DNA from: Hyphomicrobiaceae bacterium UBA4460 | GTDB lineage: Bacteria; Pseudomonadota; Alphaproteobacteria; Rhizobiales; Methyloligellaceae | Assembly (NCBI GenBank): GCA_002390155.1 | Contig: DGOS01000105.1 | Span: forward strand, 2,699 to 11,014 | DNA length: 8,316 nt | Reading direction: 5' to 3' | Part shown: positions 1 to 6,115 of the stretch, piece after piece | How positions within the stretch are numbered: position 1 is the first letter of the stretch | How the letters are laid out: each line of letters begins with the position of its first letter | Made by a program: the position numbers and the translations under genes | The notes under the pieces: generated by a model | What the model saw: the letters and a program-made list of their open reading frames with translations, nothing else | Told to the model about the DNA's origin: nothing | Database searches by the model: none

Positions 1-612
1 AACTGGGAAGGTGGCTGGCGCGTTCCTGCCATGGTCCGTTGGCCGGGCAAGATCAAGCCAGACTCAGTCTCCAACGAAATCATGCACCACATGGACTGGC
101 TGCCGACATTCGTAGCGGCGGCCGGTGAACCTGAGATCAAGGAGAAGCTTGTCGAGGGCGACGTCGAAGCCATCGGGCGCAAGTTCAAAGTGCATCTCGA
201 CGGCTACAACTTCCTGCCGTTCCTGACCGGTGAAGAAGACAAGGGGCCGCGCAAGGAGATTTTCTACTTCTCCGACGATGGCGACCTGACGGCGCTGCGT
301 TACGAGGATTGGAAGATGGTGTTCATGGAGCAGCAGTCGCCGGGCACCTTCCGTGTGTGGATGGAGCCCTTCGTGCCGCTCCGTGTCCCGCTGATCTTCA
401 ATCTGCGCCGGGACCCTTATGAGCGGGCATCGATCACCTCCAATACGTATTACGATTGGCTGCTTGATCGCGCCTTCCTGCTGGTCCCCGCCCAAGCCTA
501 TGTGGGCAAGTTCCTGGAGACCTTCCAGGAGTTCCCGCCGCGGCAGAAGGCGGCGAGCTTCAGCCTCGACCAGGTGATGGAGAAACTGAGCACGCCGGGC
601 GGCGCTCAGTAA
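1..612 (+). CDS. Arylsulfatase, C-terminal part (5' end outside window)
   Basis: This is the last 203 residues of a sulfatase of the alkaline-phosphatase superfamily, which hydrolyses sulfate esters. The frame is open from base 1 and reads NWEGGWRVPAMVRWPGKI, the WEGG-x-RVP signature that lies downstream of the catalytic core in arylsulfatases. It is followed by a 'HHMDWLPTFVAAAG' stretch, a LDGYNFLPFL segment, the DLTALRYEDWK segment and a FNLRRDPYERA motif near the C-terminus, all typical of this family. The Cys/Ser that is converted to formylglycine and the N-terminal metal ligands lie upstream of the window, so catalytic competence cannot be judged. An internal ATG at 31 is not the start, because the conserved motif begins before it. 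An intrinsic terminator follows directly, so this gene probably ends its transcript. The family call is firm; the natural substrate is unknown. Confidence 0.93.
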   Translation, partial: NWEGGWRVPAMVRWPGKIKPDSVSNEIMHHMDWLPTFVAAAGEPEIKEKLVEGDVEAIGRKFKVHLDGYNFLPFLTGEEDKGPRKEIFYFSDDGDLTALRYEDWKMVFMEQQSPGTFRVWMEPFVPLRVPLIFNLRRDPYERASITSNTYYDWLLDRAFLLVPAQAYVGKFLETFQEFPPRQKAASFSLDQVMEKLSTPGGAQ

Positions 613-638
613 CGGGCGGAAACTTCGATGGGACTTGC

Positions 639-670
639 ACGGCGGGAGGTGAACCCTCCCGCCGTTTTCT
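639..670 (+). terminator. Rho-independent terminator after the arylsulfatase
   Basis: A perfect 10-bp GC-rich inverted repeat (640-649 with 655-664) has a 5-base loop and is followed by TTTTCT at 665-670. An A-T pair (639/665) can extend the stem. It starts 27 bases after the sulfatase stop and ends before the HAD gene's ribosome binding site, so it should separate the two genes transcriptionally, at least in part. Confidence 0.88.
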
Positions 671-691
671 CATCATCTAAGGAAAGAACCG

Positions 692-1681
692 ATGTTGAAT
701 CTCCTTCGATATTTGTTCGTACTCTTGGCGATCATCGTTCCCGTAGCTGCGGCACAGGCGGCAGATCCGCTGCCATCCTGGAACGACGGCCCTACCAAGA
801 AAGCAATCGAGGCCTTTGTGAAAAAGGTGACCGACAAGGGCGGTCCCGACTATGTGCCACCCGCCGACCGCATTGCCGTGTTCGACAATGACGGAAATCT
901 CTGGGCCGAGAAGCCGGTCTATTTCCAACTTCTGTTCGCCATCGACCGCGTGAAGGCCTTGGCGCCCGAACATCCGGAGTGGAACGACCAGCAGCCCTTC
1001 AAGGCGGCGATCGAGGGCAACATGACGGCGCTCGCCGCATCGGGCAAGAAGGGGCTTCTCGAAATCCTGGCCGCCAGCCACACTGGCATGTCGTCCGCGG
1101 AGTTCCAGAGGATCGCGAGTGACTGGCTCGCCGCGGCGAAGCATCCGCGGTTCAAGCGGGGCTACACCGAGCTCGTGTATCAGCCGATGCTCGAGCTTCT
1201 CGCCTATCTGCGTGACAATGGATTCAGCACCTATATCGTCTCTGGCGGCGGTATCGAATTCGTGCGCAATTTCTCGGAGCCGGTCTATGGTATTCCGCCC
1301 GCGCAGGTGGTCGGCTCAAGCATCAAGACCGAATACAAGGTTGTCGACGGCAAACCGAAGATCATGCGCTTGCCGGAAGTGAACTTCATCGACGACAAGG
1401 CTGGTAAGCCCGTCGGCATCAACCAGCACATCGGCAAGCGGCCGATCTTTGCGTCCGGTAATTCCGACGGCGACTTCGAGATGCTGGAGTGGACAACGGC
1501 GGGCGATGGTCCGCGTTTTGGCCTGATCGTGCATCACACCGATGGCGAGCGCGAATACGCCTATGACCGCGAGTCCCATGTGGGCCGCCTCGACAAGGCG
1601 CTTGATGCGGCCGCGGACAACGGCTGGGTCGTGATCGACATGAAGAACGACTGGAAGGAGATATTTCCCCCGGCGGACTAG
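692..1681 (+). CDS. Exported HAD-superfamily hydrolase (phosphatase-like)
   Basis: This 329-residue protein looks like a secreted haloacid-dehalogenase-superfamily phosphatase of the SerB-like type. Residues 1-23 form a signal peptide: a short N-terminus with one Arg, a hydrophobic core and an AQA cleavage site before ADPLP. HAD motif I is FDNDGN, with nucleophile D65 and acid/base D67. Motif II is S184 in YIVSGGG. Motif III is probably K236 or K239, possibly K249. Motif IV is GNSDGD with D259 and D261. All four are in order at sensible spacing, so the active site looks intact. The long insert between motifs I and II fits a C1-cap type. The ATG is preceded by AAGGAAAG at 679-685. It lies 79 bases after an arylsulfatase but behind a terminator, so it may have its own promoter. 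The substrate is not known; a phosphomonoester is inferred from the family. Confidence 0.88.
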   Translation: MLNLLRYLFVLLAIIVPVAAAQAADPLPSWNDGPTKKAIEAFVKKVTDKGGPDYVPPADRIAVFDNDGNLWAEKPVYFQLLFAIDRVKALAPEHPEWNDQQPFKAAIEGNMTALAASGKKGLLEILAASHTGMSSAEFQRIASDWLAAAKHPRFKRGYTELVYQPMLELLAYLRDNGFSTYIVSGGGIEFVRNFSEPVYGIPPAQVVGSSIKTEYKVVDGKPKIMRLPEVNFIDDKAGKPVGINQHIGKRPIFASGNSDGDFEMLEWTTAGDGPRFGLIVHHTDGEREYAYDRESHVGRLDKALDAAADNGWVVIDMKNDWKEIFPPAD

Positions 1682-1723
1682 GCCCAAGAGGCGTCCTCGC
1701 GGTGGAAAAGATCGCACCGCCGG

Positions 1724-1752
1724 TTGACCTCGCGGCGGCCCGAGCGTATGGG
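1724..1752 (+). promoter_or_regulatory. Possible sigma-70-type promoter for the HU gene
   Basis: TTGACC at 1724-1729 and TATGGG at 1747-1752 are spaced by 17 bases. The -35 matches the consensus well and the -10 poorly. It would give a leader of about 130 bases before the HU gene. This is the best candidate I could see in the 1682-1891 gap, but it is only a weak pattern match. Confidence 0.25.
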
Positions 1753-1810
1753 CCCGTTCCCATCAATCATGGGACGTTTCGTTTCCTTTGCAGACAATCG
1801 GGGACGAATC

Positions 1811-1840
1811 GGCCATGCCTGATAGGGCACAGATGTGGCC
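1811..1840 (+). repeat. Bulged hairpin in the HU leader
   Basis: GGCCATGCC (1811-1819) can pair with GGCA (1826-1829) and TGGCC (1836-1840). This forms a 9-bp stem with a 6-base loop and a 6-base bulge. It lies about 50 bases upstream of the HU start and upstream of the small hairpin that covers the ribosome binding site. Function is unknown and it may be incidental. Confidence 0.35.
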
Positions 1841-1863
1841 AAGGGGGCGAAGCAACCGAGGCC

Positions 1864-1878
1864 CTCCTTTTTCAGGAG
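1864..1878 (+). promoter_or_regulatory. Hairpin enclosing the Shine-Dalgarno of the HU gene
   Basis: CTCCT (1864-1868) is the exact complement of the Shine-Dalgarno AGGAG (1874-1878), with a 5-base loop TTTTC. The AGGAG is the only clear ribosome binding site for the ATG at 1892, with a long 13-base spacing. Pairing would hide it, so this could be a translational control point. The stem is only 5 bp, hence moderate confidence that it matters. Confidence 0.45.
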
Positions 1879-1891
1879 TTAGAGAAATCAA

Positions 1892-2182
1892 ATGATATCA
1901 AAAACCGAACTCATCCAACGTATCGCCGATGAGCTAGAGATGACCAAGCGGGACGTGAAGAACGTCCTCGAGACTCTGGCGACCGTTGGCTACAAGGAAA
2001 TGAAGAAGACCGGCGAGTTCATGCTTCCGGGCTTCGCCAAATTCGTGGTCGTCAAGAAGCCGGCAACCAAGGCACGCAAGGGCATCAATCCCTTCACCAA
2101 GGAGCCGACCGTCTTCAAGGCAAAACCGGCGCGCAAGATTGTTAAGGCCCGTCCGGTCAAGGCCGCGAAGGACGCCGTCTAG
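1892..2182 (+). CDS. HU-family nucleoid DNA-binding protein
   Basis: This 96-residue basic protein is of the size and layout of the HU/IHF family, small dimeric proteins that bend and compact DNA. Residues 1-40 form the helix-turn-helix-like dimerisation part (SKTELIQRIADELEM, then TKRDVKNVLETLATVG). Residues 43-55 hold the GEFMLPGFAKF strand, which matches the family's G-x-F-x-LPGFG segment. A basic arm follows with GINPFTKEP at about residues 69-77. This is equivalent to the GRNP-x-TGE arm whose proline wedges into the minor groove, but Arg is replaced by Ile and Gly by Lys. The Lys/Ala-rich tail (KARPVKAAKDAV) extends past the usual HU end. The start is the ATG after AGGAG at 1874-1878. 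It is preceded by a hairpin-rich leader and followed by a highly structured spacer. The family call is strong. Which HU paralogue it is cannot be told. Confidence 0.9.
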   Translation: MISKTELIQRIADELEMTKRDVKNVLETLATVGYKEMKKTGEFMLPGFAKFVVVKKPATKARKGINPFTKEPTVFKAKPARKIVKARPVKAAKDAV

Positions 2183-2210
2183 CACGGCTCCCGGCGCTCA
2201 AATGCGTGGG

Positions 2211-2268
2211 CGAGAGGAAACGTATCCCCGCCTTTCGAGGCGGGGACTACGCCTTGCTTTGCCTCTCG
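2211..2268 (+). repeat. Three-tier stem-loop in the HU-cytochrome spacer
   Basis: Nested perfect inverted repeats: CGAGAGG 2211-2217 with CCTCTCG 2262-2268; CGTA 2221-2224 with TACG 2248-2251; CCCCGCCT 2226-2233 with AGGCGGGG 2238-2245, closed by a TTCG loop. Together they give 19 bp stacked along one axis with small internal loops. No T-run follows the inner stem, so it is not a standard intrinsic terminator. It may be an RNA element, a Rho-related 3' end stabiliser for HU mRNA, or a dispersed palindromic repeat. Confidence 0.6.
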
Positions 2269-2294
2269 GCTTGCGGGTGCGGATTTGCGGGCGT

Positions 2295-2326
2295 CTTCGC
2301 GCTTCCCTTTGCGGCCCCGCGCGAAG
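2295..2326 (+). repeat. Second stem-loop just before the cytochrome gene
   Basis: CTTCGCGC (2295-2302) is the exact reverse complement of GCGCGAAG (2319-2326), with a 16-base loop. It ends 7 bases before the AAGG ribosome binding site (2334-2337) of the GTG-started cytochrome gene, so it would sit in that gene's 5' leader. TTGCGG occurs three times nearby (2271, 2285, 2309). Confidence 0.5.
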
Positions 2327-2344
2327 TCCGAGTAAGGTAGGACC

Positions 2345-4804
2345 GTGACCCGGCGCCGCAAATCGCCTTCTAAGACCAGGAAACAGCCAAGGAAGCAGGC
2401 AAGACAGCCTGCGCCGGCGGCGAAGCCTGAGGCCGCCGCGCCGGCCCGCTCATCCTCGTGGCGACTCTGGATCGTGGCCGGCATTGCCGCAGCCGCCGTC
2501 CTGGCGGCCGGGCTGCTGTGGCAGAGCCTGGATCGAAAACCTACCGGCAGCGCCGACACGTCACCCGAAACGCTCGCCTTCGTCGGCAGTGAAACTTGTA
2601 TCGGTTGCCACCAGGAGGCCGGCAAGCTTTGGCACGGCTCTCAGCATGCTCACGCGATGGCGCATGCGACGGCGAAGACCGTGCTCGGCGATTTCGACGA
2701 CGCGACATTCGTCTATGGGGACGTGACGTCGCGCTTCTTCAAGAAGGACGGCAAGTTCTTCGTCGAGACCGACGGGCCGGACGGCGACCTCGAAACGTTC
2801 GAGGTGAAGTACACGTTCGGGCTGGAGCCCTTACAGCAATATCTGATCGAGTTCCCGGACGGGCGCGTGCAGTCTCTGACCATCGCCTGGGACAGCCGGC
2901 CGAAGGAAGAGGGCGGGCAACGCTGGTACCATCTTTATCCCGACGAGATCATCGCGCACGACGACCCGCTTCACTGGACCAAGCTCCAGCAGAACTGGAA
3001 CTTTATGTGCGCCGAGTGCCATTCGACGGGAGTGGCAAAGAACTACGATCCGGCGACGGACAGCTTCGACACCACCTGGAAGGAAATCAGTGTCGGATGC
3101 GAGGCGTGTCACGGCGAGGGCTATGCGCATGTGGCCTGGGCGAACACATGGTCGCCGTTCGCCAAGAAGGACAAGGCGAAAGGATTATTCGCCGCGTTCG
3201 ACGAGCGCACGAACGTCACCTGGACGCAAAATAAGAAGACCGGCCAGCCGGTGCGGGACCCACGGCCCACGCATTTGCGCAAAGAGGTTGAGATGTGCGG
3301 ACGCTGCCATGCGCGGCGCGGGCAGATCTCGGAGGCCTTCGTGCCTGGGCGTCCGCTTTCCGACACTCATACGGTGGGGCTTATCACCCGCGACCTCTAT
3401 CAACCGGACGGTCAGAAGCGCGGCGAGGTCTATAACTACGGCTCATTCAAGCAGAGCAAGATGTTTGCCGCAGGGGTGACGTGCAGCGACTGCCACGAGC
3501 CGCACAGTGCGAGTTTGCGTGCCAAAGGCGACCAAGTCTGCTTGCAGTGCCATGCGCCACGCTATGCGGAGACAAGTCATACGCACCATGAGGGCGAGAA
3601 CGCGCCGGGCTGCGTCGCCTGCCACATGCCCGCCCGCGAGTTCATGGTGATCGACACGCGGCACGATCATAGCTTCAGGGTGCCGCGTCCCGATCTGTCC
3701 GTGACCTTGGGCGTGGACAATGCCTGTACCGATTGCCACACGGGCAAGTCGTCTGAATGGGCGGCAGCCGCCATCGAGGACTGGTTCGGGCCCGAGCGCA
3801 AAGGGTTCCAGACATTTGCTCCTGCTTTCCAAGCGGCGTGGGAAGGCGCAGCGGATACCGAGGCCTTGCTTCAGGCGGTGGCCACGGACCCAAAGACGCC
3901 GGCCTTCGCCCGCGCCAGCGCCTTCCAAGAACTCACCGCTTTCCCGTCTGTGGAGACCGCTAGAGCGGTGCGCGAAGGGCTCGCAGATCCTGACCCGTTG
4001 GTGCGGCTCGCCGCGCTCGATCATTTGGAAACGGCGCAGCCCGGGCGGCTTTGGCCCATCGTGAGCCCGCTTCTCGACGATCCGGTGCGCGGTGTGCGGA
4101 TCAAAGCCGCGCTTCTGCTCGCCGGCACGCCACAGCAAGCTCTCCAGCCTGCGGATCGCGCGCGACTCGCCAAGGCCGAGAAGGAATTTATGGCCGCGCA
4201 GCGCCTCAACGCGGACCGGCCCGAGGGGCGCGCGGTGCTCGGCCGCTACTATGCGCGGGGCGGCAATGTGGCGAAGTCGGAGGAGGAGTATCGCGCGGCG
4301 TTGCGCTTGAGCCCGCACTTCGCGCCGGCTGCCGTCAACCTCGCCGATCTCTACCGGCAGAGCGGCCGCGACGAGGACGGCGTTGCCGTCCTGCGGGAGG
4401 CGTTGAAACTGTCGCCGGACGCCGGCGGTCTACATCACGCGCTTGGTCTCGCCCTGGTGCGTCTCAAGAAGTCGGATGAGGCACTCGAAAGCTTGCGTCT
4501 CGCCACGGAGCTCGACCCGGACCGCGCGCGCTACGCTTATGTCTATGCCGTCGCTCTGGACTCGCAAGGACGGCGGCCCGAGGCAATCGAGGTGTTGAAG
4601 GAGAGCCTTAAGCGCCATCAAAGCGATCGCCAAACTCTTGGTGGGTTGATCAACTTCACCCGCGCCGACGGCGATACCGCAGCCGCGTTGCGCTACGCGG
4701 AGCAGCTCCTAAAGCTCGAACCGGAAAATCCGAACTTGAAGCAGTTGATCAAAGCTCTGAAAGATGCGGACGACCAAGGTTCGGACGATCAAGGCGCGCA
4801 GTAG
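2345..4804 (+). CDS. Membrane-anchored octaheme cytochrome c with HEAT-like and TPR repeats
   Basis: This 819-residue multiheme c-type cytochrome is probably a periplasmic electron-transfer or redox protein. It has a Lys/Arg-rich N-terminus (1-38) and one transmembrane helix (about 39-59), so the bulk is exported. Eight CXXCH heme sites have their histidines at 89, 226, 256, 322, 384, 403, 427 and 465. There are no CXXCK sites. Extra His residues (HGSQHAHAM near 96-104, DTRHDHSF near 440) could be axial ligands. Residues about 514-598 look like HEAT-type helical pairs (PLVRLAALDHLE, VRGVRIKAALLL). Residues about 608-810 are TPR-like, with repeats such as PAAVNLADLYRQSG and GLHHALGLALVRLKKSDEALESL. 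The start is GTG. An in-frame TAA at 2333-2335 lies just upstream, AAGG is well placed, and no later start would keep the anchor. Heme attachment should need the Ccm machinery outside this window. The reaction is unknown. Its sequence resembles annotated 'cytochrome c554 / doubled CXXCH plus TPR' proteins. Confidence 0.9.
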   Translation: MTRRRKSPSKTRKQPRKQARQPAPAAKPEAAAPARSSSWRLWIVAGIAAAAVLAAGLLWQSLDRKPTGSADTSPETLAFVGSETCIGCHQEAGKLWHGSQHAHAMAHATAKTVLGDFDDATFVYGDVTSRFFKKDGKFFVETDGPDGDLETFEVKYTFGLEPLQQYLIEFPDGRVQSLTIAWDSRPKEEGGQRWYHLYPDEIIAHDDPLHWTKLQQNWNFMCAECHSTGVAKNYDPATDSFDTTWKEISVGCEACHGEGYAHVAWANTWSPFAKKDKAKGLFAAFDERTNVTWTQNKKTGQPVRDPRPTHLRKEVEMCGRCHARRGQISEAFVPGRPLSDTHTVGLITRDLYQPDGQKRGEVYNYGSFKQSKMFAAGVTCSDCHEPHSASLRAKGDQVCLQCHAPRYAETSHTHHEGENAPGCVACHMPAREFMVIDTRHDHSFRVPRPDLSVTLGVDNACTDCHTGKSSEWAAAAIEDWFGPERKGFQTFAPAFQAAWEGAADTEALLQAVATDPKTPAFARASAFQELTAFPSVETARAVREGLADPDPLVRLAALDHLETAQPGRLWPIVSPLLDDPVRGVRIKAALLLAGTPQQALQPADRARLAKAEKEFMAAQRLNADRPEGRAVLGRYYARGGNVAKSEEEYRAALRLSPHFAPAAVNLADLYRQSGRDEDGVAVLREALKLSPDAGGLHHALGLALVRLKKSDEALESLRLATELDPDRARYAYVYAVALDSQGRRPEAIEVLKESLKRHQSDRQTLGGLINFTRADGDTAAALRYAEQLLKLEPENPNLKQLIKALKDADDQGSDDQGAQ

Positions 4805-4826
4805 CTCACGCCGCTTATTGCGCGCC
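4793..4826. repeat. Inverted repeat spanning two convergent stop codons
   Basis: GGCGCGCA (4793-4800) and TGCGCGCC (4819-4826) are perfect complements around an 18-base loop. The loop holds the cytochrome stop (TAG 4802-4804) and the minus-strand exporter stop (TTA 4815-4817). A flanking GATC on each side adds pairing after a 2-base bulge. It may act as a bidirectional transcription end between convergent genes. There is no T-run, so that is inference. Confidence 0.5.
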
Positions 4827-5540
4827 GATCAGCACCCACGCGCCGAACAAGAAGACGAGCAACGCGCCGCCGGTCTCTAGCGCACGTCCCAGCCAGCTCC
4901 GAATGTTTTTGGTGTCCGCGAAGAACGCCATGAGGCGGTCGCGCGATAAGGTGGCGATCACCGCCACAGCGGCGATGGTCACGACCATCCCGACCGCCAT
5001 GGCCGCGGTCACGGCGAGCCCGGCGGCGAGCATCCCGCGCGCCAGCGCATAGCTCATAATGAAGGTCGTCAGCGGGCAGGGCACGAGCCCCGTGACGAAG
5101 GCCAGCGCCCGGCCATTGCGCGCCTCGGCGCCGTCTTGCGGATGCGAGCGGCGCGTCGCCGCGCGCCACAGCAGAAATGCGCCGATCAGCAAGATCAGAA
5201 CGCCGCTGGCCATCTCGAATTGCGGCGTGCGTCCGCCGGCCGCGAAGGCTTTGCTGATGACGGCGAAGCCGGCCATGACCAGCACGACGGCGATCCCTAC
5301 ATGCGTCAGGGCGAGGATCGCGCCATTGGCGATGCTCGATAGCAGGCTGCCCTTTTGGCCGAGATGGTAGGAGAACAGAACGGTCTTGCCGTGTCCGGGC
5401 ATCATGGCGTGGAGAAAGCCGAACAGGATGGCGCCAGCCATCACGGCCGGAAGCGCCAAAGCGCCGCCTTGGGCGACTTCGCCAAGACCGTCCGCCATGC
5501 CCTCATAGAGCCAGCGCTGAAGCGCGATGATCTCCTGCAT
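4815..5540 (-). CDS. NicO/RcnA-type nickel/cobalt exporter
   Basis: This 241-residue polytopic membrane protein probably exports Ni2+/Co2+ or a related divalent metal from the cytoplasm. It carries the family signature HAMMPGHGK (H44, P48, G49, H50, G51, K52) in the first hydrophobic region, and TH at 79-80. The conserved GLVPCP (151-156) begins the second half. About six hydrophobic segments can be drawn (roughly 29-47, 69-95, 107-127, 145-170, 172-197, 217-239). The loop at about 129-144 is short and has a single His, unlike the His-rich loop of E. coli RcnA. The ATG has only a weak ribosome binding site. It is the sole start candidate before an in-frame stop at 5607-5609, and no signal peptide is in frame. 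It lies 93 bases downstream of a small secreted-protein gene, probably in the same transcript, and converges on the cytochrome gene. Metal specificity is not determined by the sequence. Confidence 0.88.
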   Translation of the reverse strand: MQEIIALQRWLYEGMADGLGEVAQGGALALPAVMAGAILFGFLHAMMPGHGKTVLFSYHLGQKGSLLSSIANGAILALTHVGIAVVLVMAGFAVISKAFAAGGRTPQFEMASGVLILLIGAFLLWRAATRRSHPQDGAEARNGRALAFVTGLVPCPLTTFIMSYALARGMLAAGLAVTAAMAVGMVVTIAAVAVIATLSRDRLMAFFADTKNIRSWLGRALETGGALLVFLFGAWVLIGAQ

Positions 5541-5633
5541 GGGCTCGGGTGTTACAGGCGGCCGCGAGCGCGAGCAAGCCGGCGCGGCCCAAGGCTCACG
5601 GAGAAGTCATCGAAAGAAAGAGTGGTTCGGCGT

Positions 5634-5927
5634 CTAGCGGTAGGCCCAAGCCGGCGCCGCCTGGTCCACGCCCGGCCCGGGAATCGTGATGGAATTCCCG
5701 TAATCGGAGATGTGGCCTTCGAGGCTGTTTGAACTGCTATACGGCATGGCCAATGAACTGCCTTCGAACCGAGGCATGGTGTATGTCGGGGTCAGACCGT
5801 GATATTCCGCCGCGCTTTTCGGCAGTTCGGCGTCCTGGCCTTGAATCTCGAACGCGCTCACGCGGGCCGGCAGCAATGCCAGTCCGAGGGCGCCACACAG
5901 CACCAGACTAAGACGAAGCGTTTTCAT
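5634..5927 (-). CDS. Small secreted protein of unknown function
   Basis: I do not recognise this 97-residue protein. Residues 1-25 are a clear signal peptide: MKTLR start, a Leu-rich core and a VSA cleavage site before FEIQG. The mature part (about 72 residues) has no Cys and two His. It is rich in Ser, Gly, Pro and Tyr, with motifs such as EYHGLTPTYTMPRFEG and SITIPGPG, and looks extended rather than globular. The start is the ATG at 5927. An earlier in-frame TTG at 5939 begins the TTGAGGGAACTG that serves as its Shine-Dalgarno region. It lies upstream of the metal exporter gene on the same strand (93-base gap), suggesting joint transcription. A role in metal handling is only inferred from the neighbour. 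It is real judging by the signal peptide and ribosome binding site. Confidence 0.72.
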   Translation of the reverse strand: MKTLRLSLVLCGALGLALLPARVSAFEIQGQDAELPKSAAEYHGLTPTYTMPRFEGSSLAMPYSSSNSLEGHISDYGNSITIPGPGVDQAAPAWAYR

Positions 5928-5948
5928 CAGTTCCCTCAATGCCGCTTT

Positions 5949-5975
5949 TCGCAGATTAGGCCCATCCTACTGCGA
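5949..5975. promoter_or_regulatory. Near-palindrome upstream of the small secreted gene
   Basis: TCGCAG-AT-TAGG (5949-5960) pairs with CCTACTGCGA (5966-5975). This is a 10-bp inverted repeat interrupted by a 2-base bulge, around the loop CCCAT. It lies 21 bases upstream of the ATG of the minus-strand small gene and about 140 bases from the divergent glycosyltransferase start. It could be an operator or a 5' leader hairpin for the small-gene/exporter transcript. No known regulator box was recognised. Confidence 0.4.
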
Positions 5976-6076
5976 TTTGCTGGGGAAGGCCAGCCGGGTT
6001 CATCGTTGTCCCCGGCCCCCGTGGCCGCCCCGCAACAGGCGATCGTCCCCCTAGAATCCCCTGCAAACCGGCAAAA

Positions 6077-6105
6077 TTGCGGCAGGCGCCGCCAGCAGAT
6101 AAAAG
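6077..6105 (+). promoter_or_regulatory. Possible promoter of the glycosyltransferase gene
   Basis: TTGCGG (6077-6082) and TAAAAG (6100-6105) are 17 bases apart. Transcription would begin about 6112, only a few bases before the ATG at 6116, giving a nearly leaderless mRNA. That would fit the absence of a good Shine-Dalgarno sequence there. It is a weak consensus match only. Confidence 0.25.
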
Positions 6106-6115
6106 CAACCGCGAT

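Noticed and set aside
1699..1720. GCGGTG/CACCGC hairpin after the HAD gene as a terminator
   Set aside because: The stem is only 6 bp, with a 10-base loop and no T-run.
1768..1784. TCCCAT/ATGGGA inverted repeat in the HU leader
   Set aside because: Six base pairs with a 5-base spacer. A chance match is likely, and it does not line up with a promoter element.
1702..1932. Small plus-strand reading frame overlapping the HU start
   Set aside because: It lacks a ribosome binding site and recognisable motifs, covers the leader hairpins, and overlaps the HU start in another frame.
2139..2348. Small plus-strand reading frame across the structured spacer
   Set aside because: The product is Arg/Leu-rich, arises from the inverted repeats and has no ribosome binding site.
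3443..4318. Long minus-strand reading frame opposite the cytochrome gene
   Set aside because: It is antisense to heme sites and repeat segments that are clearly coding on the plus strand. Its product is Arg/His-rich with no recognisable domain.
2345..4804. Naming the cytochrome a nitrite reductase (NrfA) or hydroxylamine oxidoreductase
   Set aside because: No CXXCK site is present and no P460-type crosslink tyrosine can be assigned. The HEAT/TPR extension is foreign to both.
5928..5939. TTG at 5939 as start of the small secreted protein
   Set aside because: These bases include the AGGGA ribosome binding site of the ATG at 5927, and starting at ATG gives a better signal peptide.
6077..6115. 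TTG at 6077 as start of the glycosyltransferase
   Set aside because: The 13 extra residues (MRQAPPADKSNRD) are not typical of the fold, which begins at APRILYVV. ATG at 6116 fits better.
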